From: Mogibacterium diversum_A
GTDB taxonomy: Bacteria > Bacillota > Clostridia > Peptostreptococcales > Anaerovoracaceae
Direction: 5' to 3'
Length of the DNA: 64,000 nucleotides
Assembly: GCF_938028775.1 (NCBI RefSeq)
Contig: NZ_CALIZG010000022.1
Coordinates: 1 to 64,000, forward strand
A program made the translations under genes and the position numbers. Numbering within the stretch: the first letter of the stretch is position 1; every line of letters begins with the position of its first letter. Of the stretch, positions 51,862 to 60,486 are shown in pieces. Below the pieces are notes generated by a model. The model had not been told where the DNA came from and did not search any database. It saw nothing but the letters and a program-made list of their open reading frames with translations.

Positions 51862-53193
51862 ATGAATCACTATCTAGATAAACACAAGAACGTGCTTGCG
51901 ATTGCGCTTGTTATATCAGTCGCGGCGCAGATAAACATAGATGCGCCCAAGGTAGCACCAGGATTCGTGTTCGCCATAGATGTAATCGTTCTTAATCTGT
52001 TCATTTTTTGCTTTTCAGATAAATATTCTGCTATGCAAATAGCTCTCATCTCTGCAGTTTTTTCTCCGACGTTCCGTTTTATTACGTCGATGAGCGCAGG
52101 TATGACTTTCAAGGAAAATGCGTTAAATTGTTTTCCTGATGCCATTTTCTTTATTACGTATGGTCTTATAATGACGATATGCCTTGTGGTATATAGAGAC
52201 AAGAAAGTTCCGTTAATGTACTTTGGTATCTCGATTTTCGTAGCTGATTTTGTGGGAAATGCATCAGAAGTGTACGTGCTGTCTTTGATAAGAAATGGGA
52301 ATTTCATATCAACAGATATGTTTAATACACTAATGATTATAGCGATGGCGAGGACAGGAATAGCGCTCGCAATAATTCTCAGTATGGAGTATTACACAAA
52401 GGTGCAGACGGAGCGTTCGCATAATCGCAAGATTCAATTCATGGTGGATCAAAGTGTAACTATATCTGATGAGATGAGATTTATACTCAACAATAAGGAG
52501 GATGTAGAGCGCGTCCTCAAAGAGGCATACGCTCTACATACTGACATGAAGGAGGCAGGGATTTCTGATGAGTTCACGAGACGCGCTCTCGAAATAGCTA
52601 GAGGGACACATGAGATTAAAGGCTGCTATCAAGAGATTCTAGATACGCTAGACAACCTAAATAGAAATTCTCAAGGTGAGCCAGATCTTCTGATGTCGGA
52701 AATCTTGAAGTTCATGAAGAGTAATGTCTTGAAGACTGCATTAACCAAGCATATGAATGTGAAGTTTGATATAGATCAGCGCATAGATTTCAAAGTCAAG
52801 GAGAGCTACAAGACGATTTCGGTTCTAAGGAATCTTACGGTTAATGCGCTAGAAGCATTTGAAGGCTCTGATGGAGAGATTAGAGTAATGGCTACCTGGT
52901 GCAGACACAGCAGCCTAGGACCGTGTCACCGTATTGAAGTCGAAGATAATGGCCCTGGAATCGATGAGGCGGATATCGAAACAATATTTCTTCCAGGGTA
53001 TTCTACCAAGATGAACATGGACACAGGAATTGTGCAGCGAGGACTTGGACTCTCGCTTGTACGAGACTATGTAGAGAATGACTTCGGTGGCAGAATCAAA
53101 GTTAAGAATCGAAAAGAAGGTGGTACTAGATTCGTAATCGAGATACCACCGGGAAATTTTGAGGAGGAAACCAGATGGATTTTTACATCCTAG
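51862..53193 (+). CDS. Sensor histidine kinase, GlnK (YcbA)-like
   Basis: A 443-aa kinase with about six N-terminal membrane helices (12-180) and no large outer loop, so it probably senses something in or across the membrane. Phosphoacceptor region: EIARGTHEIKGCYQEI with His250. HATPase domain: N box VLRNLTVNALEAF, G1 VEDNGPGIDE, F region IFLPGYSTK, G2 RGLGLSLVRDYV. The GlnK assignment rests on the partner: the overlapping next gene (19 bp) encodes a receiver joined to a YcbB domain, as in Bacillus GlnK-GlnL, which responds to glutamine. The actual signal is unknown. Confidence 0.85.
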   Translation: MNHYLDKHKNVLAIALVISVAAQINIDAPKVAPGFVFAIDVIVLNLFIFCFSDKYSAMQIALISAVFSPTFRFITSMSAGMTFKENALNCFPDAIFFITYGLIMTICLVVYRDKKVPLMYFGISIFVADFVGNASEVYVLSLIRNGNFISTDMFNTLMIIAMARTGIALAIILSMEYYTKVQTERSHNRKIQFMVDQSVTISDEMRFILNNKEDVERVLKEAYALHTDMKEAGISDEFTRRALEIARGTHEIKGCYQEILDTLDNLNRNSQGEPDLLMSEILKFMKSNVLKTALTKHMNVKFDIDQRIDFKVKESYKTISVLRNLTVNALEAFEGSDGEIRVMATWCRHSSLGPCHRIEVEDNGPGIDEADIETIFLPGYSTKMNMDTGIVQRGLGLSLVRDYVENDFGGRIKVKNRKEGGTRFVIEIPPGNFEEETRWIFTS

Positions 53194-54032
53194 ATGACGA
53201 TATAGCGGTTGTAAAAACGCTGAAACACATAATTACGGAGAGGAAAATCGGTACAGTTATCGGATATAACACCGATGTTGAGTGTGCGATTGAGGATATA
53301 AAAGAAGAAAATCCATCGATAATAATGGTGGATTTCATGATGAAAGAGATGGACGGAATCACCTTTATTAAGGAAGTTAAAAAGTTCAATCGCGAGGTGG
53401 CATTTATCATGATCTCTAAATTATCCGATAAGTCTCTAGTAAATCAGGCTTATGATGCAGGAGTCGAGTTCTTCGTAAGCAAGCCGATTAACGTGTTAGA
53501 GATTGAACGCGTGTGCCAGAACATAATTGAGAGAATAAGGCTCAAGAAAGTTGTGGATAACATTCAAAATGTATTCATGGAGGTTAATAATTCTAGCGAC
53601 GGGGTACAAGCTAAGAGGGAATTGACCGCTGAAAGGAAGCAAAACTGGCTAGATGTTCTGCTCGGATCGCTTGGCATACTTGGGGAAAAAGGAACTAACG
53701 ATATACGCAAGATTTACGCGTGCATGGAGAAGAGCAATAGTGCATATTCTAAGCATATTTTAGGTGACGTTGCTCGATCACTTGGAGATAGCGAAAAAAA
53801 TGTTGAACAACGAGTAAGAAGGGCTCTTAAAAAAGCGTTAAGTAATGTTGCGGCAGCAAAGATTGATATGGTTCAGGACGATATTCAGATATATGCAAAA
53901 TATGTATTTGATCATCTTTCTATCAAAATGGAAGTCAACTTTCAAGAAGGACTTTCGCCAGCAGGAGGGCGAGTTAGTATCTCGAAGTTCATGGATGGGC
54001 TTAATGTATATCGGGACTTTATTGAGGAATAA
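53175..54032 (+). CDS. Response regulator with YcbB domain (GlnL-like)
   Basis: Residues 1-120 are a receiver: acidic DDD at 7-9, phosphoacceptor Asp53 in IIMVDFMMKEMDG, and the conserved Lys in FVSKPINVLEI. Residues 150-275 match the YcbB/GlnL DNA-binding domain (LGSLGILGEKGTNDIRKIY and DSEKNVEQRVRRALKKAL). In Bacillus GlnL activates the glutaminase-glutamine transporter genes. Here no glutaminase is adjacent; a DMT exporter, an ornithine-cyclodeaminase-type enzyme and the gad pair are the nearest nitrogen-related genes. Start overlaps the kinase gene by 19 bp, with GGAGG upstream. A wobble-rich terminator follows. Confidence 0.87.
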   Translation: MDFYILDDDIAVVKTLKHIITERKIGTVIGYNTDVECAIEDIKEENPSIIMVDFMMKEMDGITFIKEVKKFNREVAFIMISKLSDKSLVNQAYDAGVEFFVSKPINVLEIERVCQNIIERIRLKKVVDNIQNVFMEVNNSSDGVQAKRELTAERKQNWLDVLLGSLGILGEKGTNDIRKIYACMEKSNSAYSKHILGDVARSLGDSEKNVEQRVRRALKKALSNVAAAKIDMVQDDIQIYAKYVFDHLSIKMEVNFQEGLSPAGGRVSISKFMDGLNVYRDFIEE

Positions 54033-54078
54033 ATTTTGCGAATAAAAGAAAAATAATTAAAAAACATGTATTATAATA

Positions 54079-54117
54079 AACTTGCGGAATCTTTATGAGG
54101 TTCTGTGAGTTTTTTTG
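54079..54117 (+). terminator. Terminator after the two-component system
   Basis: AACTTGCGGAA (54079-54089) pairs fully with TTCTGTGAGTT (54101-54111), with three G-U wobbles in RNA, followed by seven T. Confidence 0.75.
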
Positions 54118-54184
54118 AAGTCATACTGACAAGATAATAACGAAATTATTTCTAGTAAAGTAAAGACATGAAAGGAGTTGTCTT

Positions 54185-55099
54185 ATGCAGAAGTCAGGTA
54201 GCATTAAAGGTAAACTTTTACTACTATTTATCGCGGTTGCATGGGGAAGTTCGATGGTAGTCATTAAAGGCTCTACGGACTTTATCCCACCAGGTATGCT
54301 TCTTGCACTACGTTTTACGATTGCAAGTGTCATACTAGCTCTTATTTATCGCAAGCAGCTTAAGCTTATAGATAAAGATTATATCAAGGCGGGTATTTTC
54401 ATCGGCGTATGCTTATTCTGTGCATACTTCACGCAGACTATCGGAGTTATGCTTGAGATGCCTGGAAAGAGCCACTTCCTCTCATCCGCATACTGCGTAT
54501 TTGTACCGTTTATCGGATGGATAGTTCTTAGAGAAAAACCAAAGATGTACCACATCGTTGCTGCGACAATGTGTGCAGTCGGCATCATATTCGTATCGGT
54601 TGCAGGAACATTTAGCATCAGCTTTGGCGATAGTATCTCAATTCTAAGCTCACTGTTCTGGGCTGCTCAGATTATCGCTATTGCTAAGTGGGGTAAGGAT
54701 AAGGATCCAGGAATCATCACAATGCTACAGTTCATAGTATCTGCAGTCTTGGCATGGGGATTCACCTTAACACAGGAACATCTCGGGAAAGTGCAGGTTA
54801 ACGGAGAAGTAATCTTTGGAGTTCTTTACCTAGGTATAGTTTGTTCAGGACTTTGCTTCCTCTTCCAGACTATTTCACAGAAGACAGAGTCACCTACAAG
54901 TGTATCTATCATACTAAGCTTTGAGAACATCTTCGGCATAGTGTTCGGAATGGTATTCTTCAACGAGACGATGACTGTGAATAAGGCTATAGGATTCGTA
55001 CTCATGTTTGCCGCTATTCTAATCGCAGAACTACAGCCAAGCTTCCTAAAGAGCAAGGCAGATAAGGCAAGAGAAGCGCAAGAAGAACAGACTGCGTAA
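54185..55099 (+). CDS. DMT-superfamily (EamA) transporter
   Basis: A 304-aa inner-membrane protein with ten predicted helices in two EamA repeats (about 8-143 and 152-290). First repeat: LLLLFIAVAWGSSMVVIKGS and PPGMLLALRFTIASVILAL. Second repeat ends SIILSFENIFGIVFGMVFFNE and AIGFVLMFAAILIAEL, typical of EamA. Family members export amino acids or other metabolites; the substrate cannot be read from the sequence. Position after the GlnK/GlnL-like system suggests regulation by it. AAAGGAG site upstream of the ATG. Confidence 0.88.
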   Translation: MQKSGSIKGKLLLLFIAVAWGSSMVVIKGSTDFIPPGMLLALRFTIASVILALIYRKQLKLIDKDYIKAGIFIGVCLFCAYFTQTIGVMLEMPGKSHFLSSAYCVFVPFIGWIVLREKPKMYHIVAATMCAVGIIFVSVAGTFSISFGDSISILSSLFWAAQIIAIAKWGKDKDPGIITMLQFIVSAVLAWGFTLTQEHLGKVQVNGEVIFGVLYLGIVCSGLCFLFQTISQKTESPTSVSIILSFENIFGIVFGMVFFNETMTVNKAIGFVLMFAAILIAELQPSFLKSKADKAREAQEEQTA

Positions 55100-55225
55100 A
55101 CTCGTAAAAGTAACGTGATAATACATATTATTGCGCATTATCGAACATTATCGAGTAAAATCGTAGAACTGTACATGTTAAAATAATCGTTATTATCAAA
55201 AATCAGATGTACAAGGAGACTGATT

Positions 55226-56323
55226 ATGGCATTCGAACTAAAAAAATATACGCATCCAGATTTCGCTGAGCAGAAATTTATTGATTCACCAGATTGCAGA
55301 CTTGAGGAAGCACCTAAGGATGGTGTAGTTCCATTTGACTTCCACGCACTAAGTATTTTCCCTGAGTACTTCAAGATCAACGGAGAATGGTTGCTCTGTG
55401 AAGAGAGCAGAATGGACACAGTTCCAGTATACGATGGCGGAAAGGTACTCGCTCTAGAGGCAAGAAGAGTTAAGAAAGGACAACTTGTAGTTTGCGGACG
55501 TACAGAGTGCTGCGAGGAAGGAATCTACATGCACGCCGATGGATTCAATGAAAACACAGGCGTAAAGGCAGATACATTTGCATTTAGAACAGGACGTTCG
55601 AGAGAGACTGCATTTTCCAAGGATTTCGACGAAATCGTTGAGCTACTGAAGCACGAGAAGGATAACGGGAAGGTTGTTTGGGTTATGGGACCTGCTTTCT
55701 CGTTCGATATCAAGGCTAGAAGAGCTCTTTCGGCACTCATCGAAAATGGATATGCTCATGCAGTTCTAGCAGGAAATGCTCTAGCTTCTCATGACCTTGA
55801 AGGTGCGTATATGCAGACAGCTTTAGGGCAGAATATCTATACGCAGGAGAACGTGCCAAATGGTCACTATAACCACCTAGACTTGATCAACAGAGTAAGA
55901 GCTGCTGGATCTATGAAAGCATTTGTTGAGCAGGAGAATCTAGATAATGGCGTAATGACAGCGGCTATCAAGAATGATGTTCCTATAGTGCTCGGTGGTT
56001 CAATCCGTGATGATGGACCTCTTCCAGAGGTGTACGGAGATTGCTACGATGCACAGGACGCTATGAGAGCGCATGTTAGCAAAGCGACGACTGTAATTAC
56101 AATGGCTACAATGCTTCATTCAATCGCTGTTGGTAACATGACACCAAGCTTCCGCGTGCTAGAGGATGGAACAATTCGTCAGACATATTTCTACGTTTGC
56201 GATGCATCTGAATTTGTAGTAAATAAGCTGGCTGATAGAGGATCCCTCTCTTCGAAGGGTATCATAACAAATGCACAGGACTTCATCTGCAATATCGCCG
56301 ACGGTCTTGGATTAAAGTACTAA
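55226..56323 (+). CDS. LOR/SDH-domain enzyme (TIGR00300 type), putative ornithine cyclodeaminase
   Basis: A 365-aa cytoplasmic protein. It matches the conserved family often named LOR/SDH bifunctional domain: N-terminal part with DCRLEEAPKDGVVPFDFHAL, central part EEGIYMHADGF, and a C-terminal Rossmann-like part with GYAHAVLAGNALASHDLEGA, VPIVLGGSIRDDGPLPEVYG, and MATMLHSIAVGNMTP. Characterised relatives are archaeal ornithine cyclodeaminase and the C-terminal half of cyanobacterial AgrE, which turn ornithine into proline and ammonia with NAD. That activity is inferred here. AAGGAG upstream of the ATG. Its neighbour, the exporter, and the glutamine-type regulator suggest arginine/ornithine nitrogen use. 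Confidence 0.82.
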   Translation: MAFELKKYTHPDFAEQKFIDSPDCRLEEAPKDGVVPFDFHALSIFPEYFKINGEWLLCEESRMDTVPVYDGGKVLALEARRVKKGQLVVCGRTECCEEGIYMHADGFNENTGVKADTFAFRTGRSRETAFSKDFDEIVELLKHEKDNGKVVWVMGPAFSFDIKARRALSALIENGYAHAVLAGNALASHDLEGAYMQTALGQNIYTQENVPNGHYNHLDLINRVRAAGSMKAFVEQENLDNGVMTAAIKNDVPIVLGGSIRDDGPLPEVYGDCYDAQDAMRAHVSKATTVITMATMLHSIAVGNMTPSFRVLEDGTIRQTYFYVCDASEFVVNKLADRGSLSSKGIITNAQDFICNIADGLGLKY

Positions 56324-56518
56324 TAGTTTTTGTATAAAAGCATAATTAGTAGCAGCATAAAAGTACATAACAACACATAACAAAGAAGATAATTCCATAC
56401 AGACTCGCCTAATTGTGGTAACTTAGCTCGCCCCAGAAAAAAGCGCATTGAACTATGTTATAATAATTATCGTCATTAGAGTGCATGAAGCACTTGATAT
56501 AATAAGAGAGGCGATAAC

Positions 56519-56938
56519 ATGAATATACTAGTAATCGATGCGCAAGGTGGCGGCATAGGACGCCAGCTGGTAGCTAAGCTGATAGAGAGGATCCCAGAAG
56601 CAGATATAGTAGCTGTAGGGACCAATAGCATGGCAACGAATGCCATGCTTAAAGCAGGAGCGAAAAAAGCGGCGACAGGTGAGAATGCTATCAGGTACTG
56701 CGCATCGCAGGCAGAGATTATCACAGGACCAATTGGTATTCTTGTTGCTAATGCGATGCTTGGAGAGATATCTCCAGCCATAGCGGAAAGCGTAGGTTCT
56801 AGCACCGCCCCGAAGGTGCTAATTCCGACTGCGCATTGTAACACCATAATTGCAGGCACTAAAGCGCTACCAGTAAAAGATAGTATCGAAGATGCGGTCG
56901 AAAGAATCGTAAGAATCTATGGTGGCGACGACAATTAA
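56519..56938 (+). CDS. DUF3842 family protein
   Basis: A 139-aa protein with the DUF3842 start MNILVIDAQGGGIGRQLVAK, GTNSMATNAMLKAGAKKAAT, IITGPIGILVANAMLGEISP and a conserved ending with LIPTAHCNTIIAGTKALP. The N-terminal G-G-G-I-G-R-Q resembles a dinucleotide-binding turn, but function is unknown. Conserved cysteines are few. ATG after GAGAGGC. A terminator follows at 56972. Confidence 0.85.
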   Translation: MNILVIDAQGGGIGRQLVAKLIERIPEADIVAVGTNSMATNAMLKAGAKKAATGENAIRYCASQAEIITGPIGILVANAMLGEISPAIAESVGSSTAPKVLIPTAHCNTIIAGTKALPVKDSIEDAVERIVRIYGGDDN

Positions 56939-56971
56939 ATAGCCTTTATAAAACATTAACCAAGCCAAGAA

Positions 56972-57012
56972 GGCCGGATAGATTGCTGAAGCAATCATAC
57001 CCGGTCTTTTTA
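56972..57012 (+). terminator. Terminator after DUF3842 gene
   Basis: Nested stem GCCGG/CCGGT with an inner GATTGC/GCAATC and a four-base loop, then TTTTT. It separates the DUF3842 gene from the ABC importer. Confidence 0.8.
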
Positions 57013-57043
57013 TACGCAAATTTACAGGAGTAACTATATTCAC

Positions 57044-58039
57044 ATGGATTATGAGAGAAAGAGCACATTTAAATATGCCCTATGCAGAATCGCCGAGATG
57101 ATTCTCATATTGCTCATTCTCTCAATGATTGTGTTTGCGCTATCCCGTCTCTGTCCCGGGGATCCGCTCCGTTCGTGGTACGGAGATGGTGTGGACAGAA
57201 TGAGTGCGGCGCAAAAAACTGCTGCTCGTGAGAGTCTAGGCTTAGAGAAGTCGCTTCCAGTTCAGTACGGCATATGGCTTAAAGATCTAGCTCATGGGGA
57301 ACTAGGATTATCGTACAAGTACAAGAGACCTGTTGCTGAGGTAATTTGTGACGTGCTCGCAAATACAATAGTATTTGGATTAACAGCTTATATCATGACC
57401 TTCGTGCTGGCTTTTCGTCTCGGAAGATTGTCGGCGAAGCGAGAAGGTACGAAGCTCGATAGATTCATTTGCAAGGCAGGGGTAATATCGGGAAACATAC
57501 CAGTATTCTTTTTATCTCTGATATGCATATTGATATTTGCGGTAAATCTCCGAATCTTGCCAACTGGAGGGGCTTACTCGTACGGGGCTGAAGGAAATCT
57601 CCTGGACAGAGCCTGGCACCTCGTACTGCCAGTATTTGTAATCGTTATAGGGCATCTGTGGTATTACTCGTATATGGTGCGAAATCTGCTACTCGAGGAA
57701 ATGCGCAAAGAATACGTGCTGCTTCTCAAGGCAGAGGGAATGCCTCGCACTAAGGTAATCAATAATTACTGCATGAAGAATATCCTGCCACCGATGATAA
57801 CCATCATGGCAATCGCAGTTCCACATCTCCTTGGTGGGACATATGTCGTAGAGATGGTATTCGGCTATCCAGGGCTAGGACGGCTCAGCTTCGAAAGCGC
57901 TCTATATAAGGATTACAACATGCTGATGGCGACAACACTTCTCACAGGAAGCGTGGTTGTGATCTCAAATTATCTTGCACAGATAATAGGTGAGAAAATC
58001 GACCCGCGGATGCGTCATGAGGAGGGTTCGTATGAATAG
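57044..58039 (+). CDS. ABC importer permease, NikB/DppB type
   Basis: A 331-aa permease of the peptide/nickel family with about six helices. Signature start of the family: LSRLCPGDPLRSWYGDG after helix 1; the EAA loop is LLLKAEGMPRTKVINNYCMKNILPP (shown as LLLKAEGMPRTKVI and NNYCMKNILPP). Length matches NikB. Peptide and nickel permeases cannot be told apart by sequence alone; nickel is favoured because larE and larB follow in the same operon. The first gene of the operon; it overlaps the next permease by 8 bp. Confidence 0.88.
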   Translation: MDYERKSTFKYALCRIAEMILILLILSMIVFALSRLCPGDPLRSWYGDGVDRMSAAQKTAARESLGLEKSLPVQYGIWLKDLAHGELGLSYKYKRPVAEVICDVLANTIVFGLTAYIMTFVLAFRLGRLSAKREGTKLDRFICKAGVISGNIPVFFLSLICILIFAVNLRILPTGGAYSYGAEGNLLDRAWHLVLPVFVIVIGHLWYYSYMVRNLLLEEMRKEYVLLLKAEGMPRTKVINNYCMKNILPPMITIMAIAVPHLLGGTYVVEMVFGYPGLGRLSFESALYKDYNMLMATTLLTGSVVVISNYLAQIIGEKIDPRMRHEEGSYE

Positions 58040-58850
58040 GAAGCAAAGACCAAAGATTGCCATAGCTATACTTACGATCAGCGCAGTCCTGAGCGTATTT
58101 GCCGGATTCATAGCTCCATATAAACCAAATTTCATGAATGAGTATGCCATCGGAACATCCCCATCGATGGGCCATATATTTGGAACAGATAATTTGGGAA
58201 GGGATTTATTCTCTATGATTCTATATGGCGGAAGGGCAAGCCTGACGATTGGAATCGCAAGCGCTTTAATAGGAACGCTAATTGCAGCAGTGTACGGAAC
58301 ACTGAGCGGGATGGCAAATAAACACGTGGATAGACTGATGATGAAAGCTACGGATTTGTTCATGAGCATTCCAGCATTATTGCTTGTAATCGTTCTGGAG
58401 GCTATCTGGGGAGAAGCTAGCTACACATCATTATCACTGGTAATCGGGATAACGAGCTGGATGCAGATGTCGAAAGTCATCAGGAGCGAGGTGATACGGC
58501 TCAGGAAAAGTGAATTTGTAATAGCCGCAGAGATGTACGGGGGAAGCTTCTGGTACATTTTACGTAGGCATTTATTTCCGAACTACTTTTCATCGATTAT
58601 GTTTATGGCAGTAAGCAACGTGGGCTCTGCGATAATAGTAGAATCGACGCTTAGCTTTATGGGACTTGGGCTACCGATATCAGAGATATCATGGGGGAGC
58701 CTTATGTCTCTCTCGCAAGACGCACTGCTATCCGACCAATGGTGGATGATTATAATTCCGGGACTTATCTTGATAAGTGTTCTGGTATCCATAACGGAGA
58801 TTGGGGAATACATCAGATGGCGCAATACCTCCAAGGGTAGCAACATTTAA
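58032..58850 (+). CDS. ABC importer permease, NikC/DppC type
   Basis: The start is placed at the ATG at 58032 (MNRKQRPKIAIAILTISAVL), six bases after GAGGAGGG; earlier in-frame codons lie inside the first permease gene. The 272-aa protein has about six helices, the family motif FGTDNLGRDLFSMILYGGRAS after helix 1 (read as FGTDNLGRDLFSMI and LYGGRASLTIG), and the EAA loop VIAAEMYGGSFWYILRRHLFPN. It pairs with the preceding permease. Confidence 0.88.
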   Translation: MNRKQRPKIAIAILTISAVLSVFAGFIAPYKPNFMNEYAIGTSPSMGHIFGTDNLGRDLFSMILYGGRASLTIGIASALIGTLIAAVYGTLSGMANKHVDRLMMKATDLFMSIPALLLVIVLEAIWGEASYTSLSLVIGITSWMQMSKVIRSEVIRLRKSEFVIAAEMYGGSFWYILRRHLFPNYFSSIMFMAVSNVGSAIIVESTLSFMGLGLPISEISWGSLMSLSQDALLSDQWWMIIIPGLILISVLVSITEIGEYIRWRNTSKGSNI

Positions 58851-58926
58851 ATGTAAACACACAAGTACATGTGTGGGGTTAGGACTATAGATTAAGAAAT
58901 TAATTTATTTGAAAGGACACACATTT

Positions 58927-60480
58927 ATGAAAACTCACTTTAAAAAAATTGCGGCTCTTGCCGTCACTCTAATCATGATTATTTCACTTTCCGCATGTGG
59001 CTCGAAGAGCGAAAATGATGCGGACACGCTGGTGTACGGAAGTCATGACTATACAGCTATAAATCCTGCTCTCTATGAGCATGGAGAAATTAACTCCTTG
59101 ATATTCGCTGGGCTTACGGCACATGACAAGGATAACAAGCTCGTACCTGCACTCGCTGAGACGTGGGAGTACGTTTCAGCGACTCATACATGGACATTCC
59201 ACCTAAAGGATGGACTGAAGTTCCATGACGGAAAAGAGCTTACTTCGGAGGATGTTAAGTTTACTCTAGAGGCAATTCTCGAGAAGAAAAACAATTCCGA
59301 GATTATCTCCAACTATCAGGACATTGAAAATATCACTTGCCCAGACAAGAAGACAGTTGTTATTAAGCTGAGTAAAGAAAATGTAGCATTTGCGGACTAC
59401 ATGACTATCGGGATTCTGCCTAAGCACATTCTTAAGGGCAAGAAGCTCGCGACTGCAGAGTTCAACCAGAAGCCAGTAGGAGCAGGTCCATATAAGTTAA
59501 CTAGCTGGGATGAAGGACAGAGTATAACCCTCGAGAAGTTTGATGGTTACTACGCTGGAAAACCTCACATCAAGAAGATTATTTTCAAGATTGTAGAGGA
59601 TAGTGACGCAAGGTTGCTGCAGCTAAAGTCTGGAGATCTAGATATGGCGCAGATTGAGCCTAAGCAGGCGAAGAGCCTCAAGAAGGACAGCAAGGAATTC
59701 GATATCTATCGCATGAACACAGCGGATTATCGTGCAATTGCGTATAATTATGCTGGAAGCAAATTGTTTAAGACATACCCAGAGCTCGCAAATATATTGA
59801 GCTATGGAATAGATAGAGAAGCTATCATTAAGAGCACACTGCTCGGAGAGGGTCAGGTGGCTTATTCACCAATTCAGAAAAATAAATTTAACAGCAGTAA
59901 CATCGAAAAGTTCGAATATAATCCAGAGAAGATGGAGCAACTATTGCAGCAGGACGGTTGGACTAAAAATAAGAAAGGTATCTATGAGAAGAATGGTACT
60001 GAACTTAAGTTTACAATCACTGCGATGGCAAATGACAAGGTTCGCGTAGATATGGCGAAGATGTGCAGTGAACAGCTCAAGGCACACGGGATATCGGTAA
60101 AGGCCGAGGCTAGAAAAGAGCTCGATTGGGAGAAACAGGATGCCACAATAATTGGATGGGGTAGTCCATTTGATGCAGATGATCATACGTACAAGATATT
60201 CACATCTGAAGCTGGGGATAATTATACAGGATATGCAAATCCAGCGGTAGATGAAGCGCTGGCAAAGGCTAGGGCGACGACTAAAGAGCCTGAGAGACAG
60301 AGATATTACTCAGAGTTCCTCAGAGCCATGACTAAGCAGATGCCTTACACGTTCATCGCATACATAGATGCTGACTATGCGGTTAAGAAGGATATCAAGG
60401 GAATAACAAAGGACACAATGCTAGGACATCACGGAGTTGGAATCTTCTGGAACGTAGCAGATTGGAAATTGGAGAAATAA
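58927..60480 (+). CDS. ABC importer substrate-binding lipoprotein, NikA/OppA type
   Basis: An SBP_bac_5 family lipoprotein. The start is placed at the ATG at 58927 (MKTHFKKIAALAVTLIMIIS), preceded by AAAGGA; the signal peptide ends at LSACG with Cys24 as the lipidated residue. Family features: the sequence HTWTFHLKDGLKFHDGKELT, SEDVKFTLEAIL, GAGPYKLTSWDEGQSI and the C-terminal YTFIAYIDADYAVKKDIKG. About 517 aa, the normal size. It could bind nickel chelates or peptides; context favours nickel. It lies 76 bp after the permease and 6 bp before the ATPase. Confidence 0.88.
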   Translation: MKTHFKKIAALAVTLIMIISLSACGSKSENDADTLVYGSHDYTAINPALYEHGEINSLIFAGLTAHDKDNKLVPALAETWEYVSATHTWTFHLKDGLKFHDGKELTSEDVKFTLEAILEKKNNSEIISNYQDIENITCPDKKTVVIKLSKENVAFADYMTIGILPKHILKGKKLATAEFNQKPVGAGPYKLTSWDEGQSITLEKFDGYYAGKPHIKKIIFKIVEDSDARLLQLKSGDLDMAQIEPKQAKSLKKDSKEFDIYRMNTADYRAIAYNYAGSKLFKTYPELANILSYGIDREAIIKSTLLGEGQVAYSPIQKNKFNSSNIEKFEYNPEKMEQLLQQDGWTKNKKGIYEKNGTELKFTITAMANDKVRVDMAKMCSEQLKAHGISVKAEARKELDWEKQDATIIGWGSPFDADDHTYKIFTSEAGDNYTGYANPAVDEALAKARATTKEPERQRYYSEFLRAMTKQMPYTFIAYIDADYAVKKDIKGITKDTMLGHHGVGIFWNVADWKLEK

Positions 60481-60486
60481 TAATAT

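Noticed and set aside
55130..55170. Two close copies of CATTATCGA upstream of the LOR/SDH gene
   Set aside because: Only two short copies in AT-rich DNA; no further units and no recognised operator.
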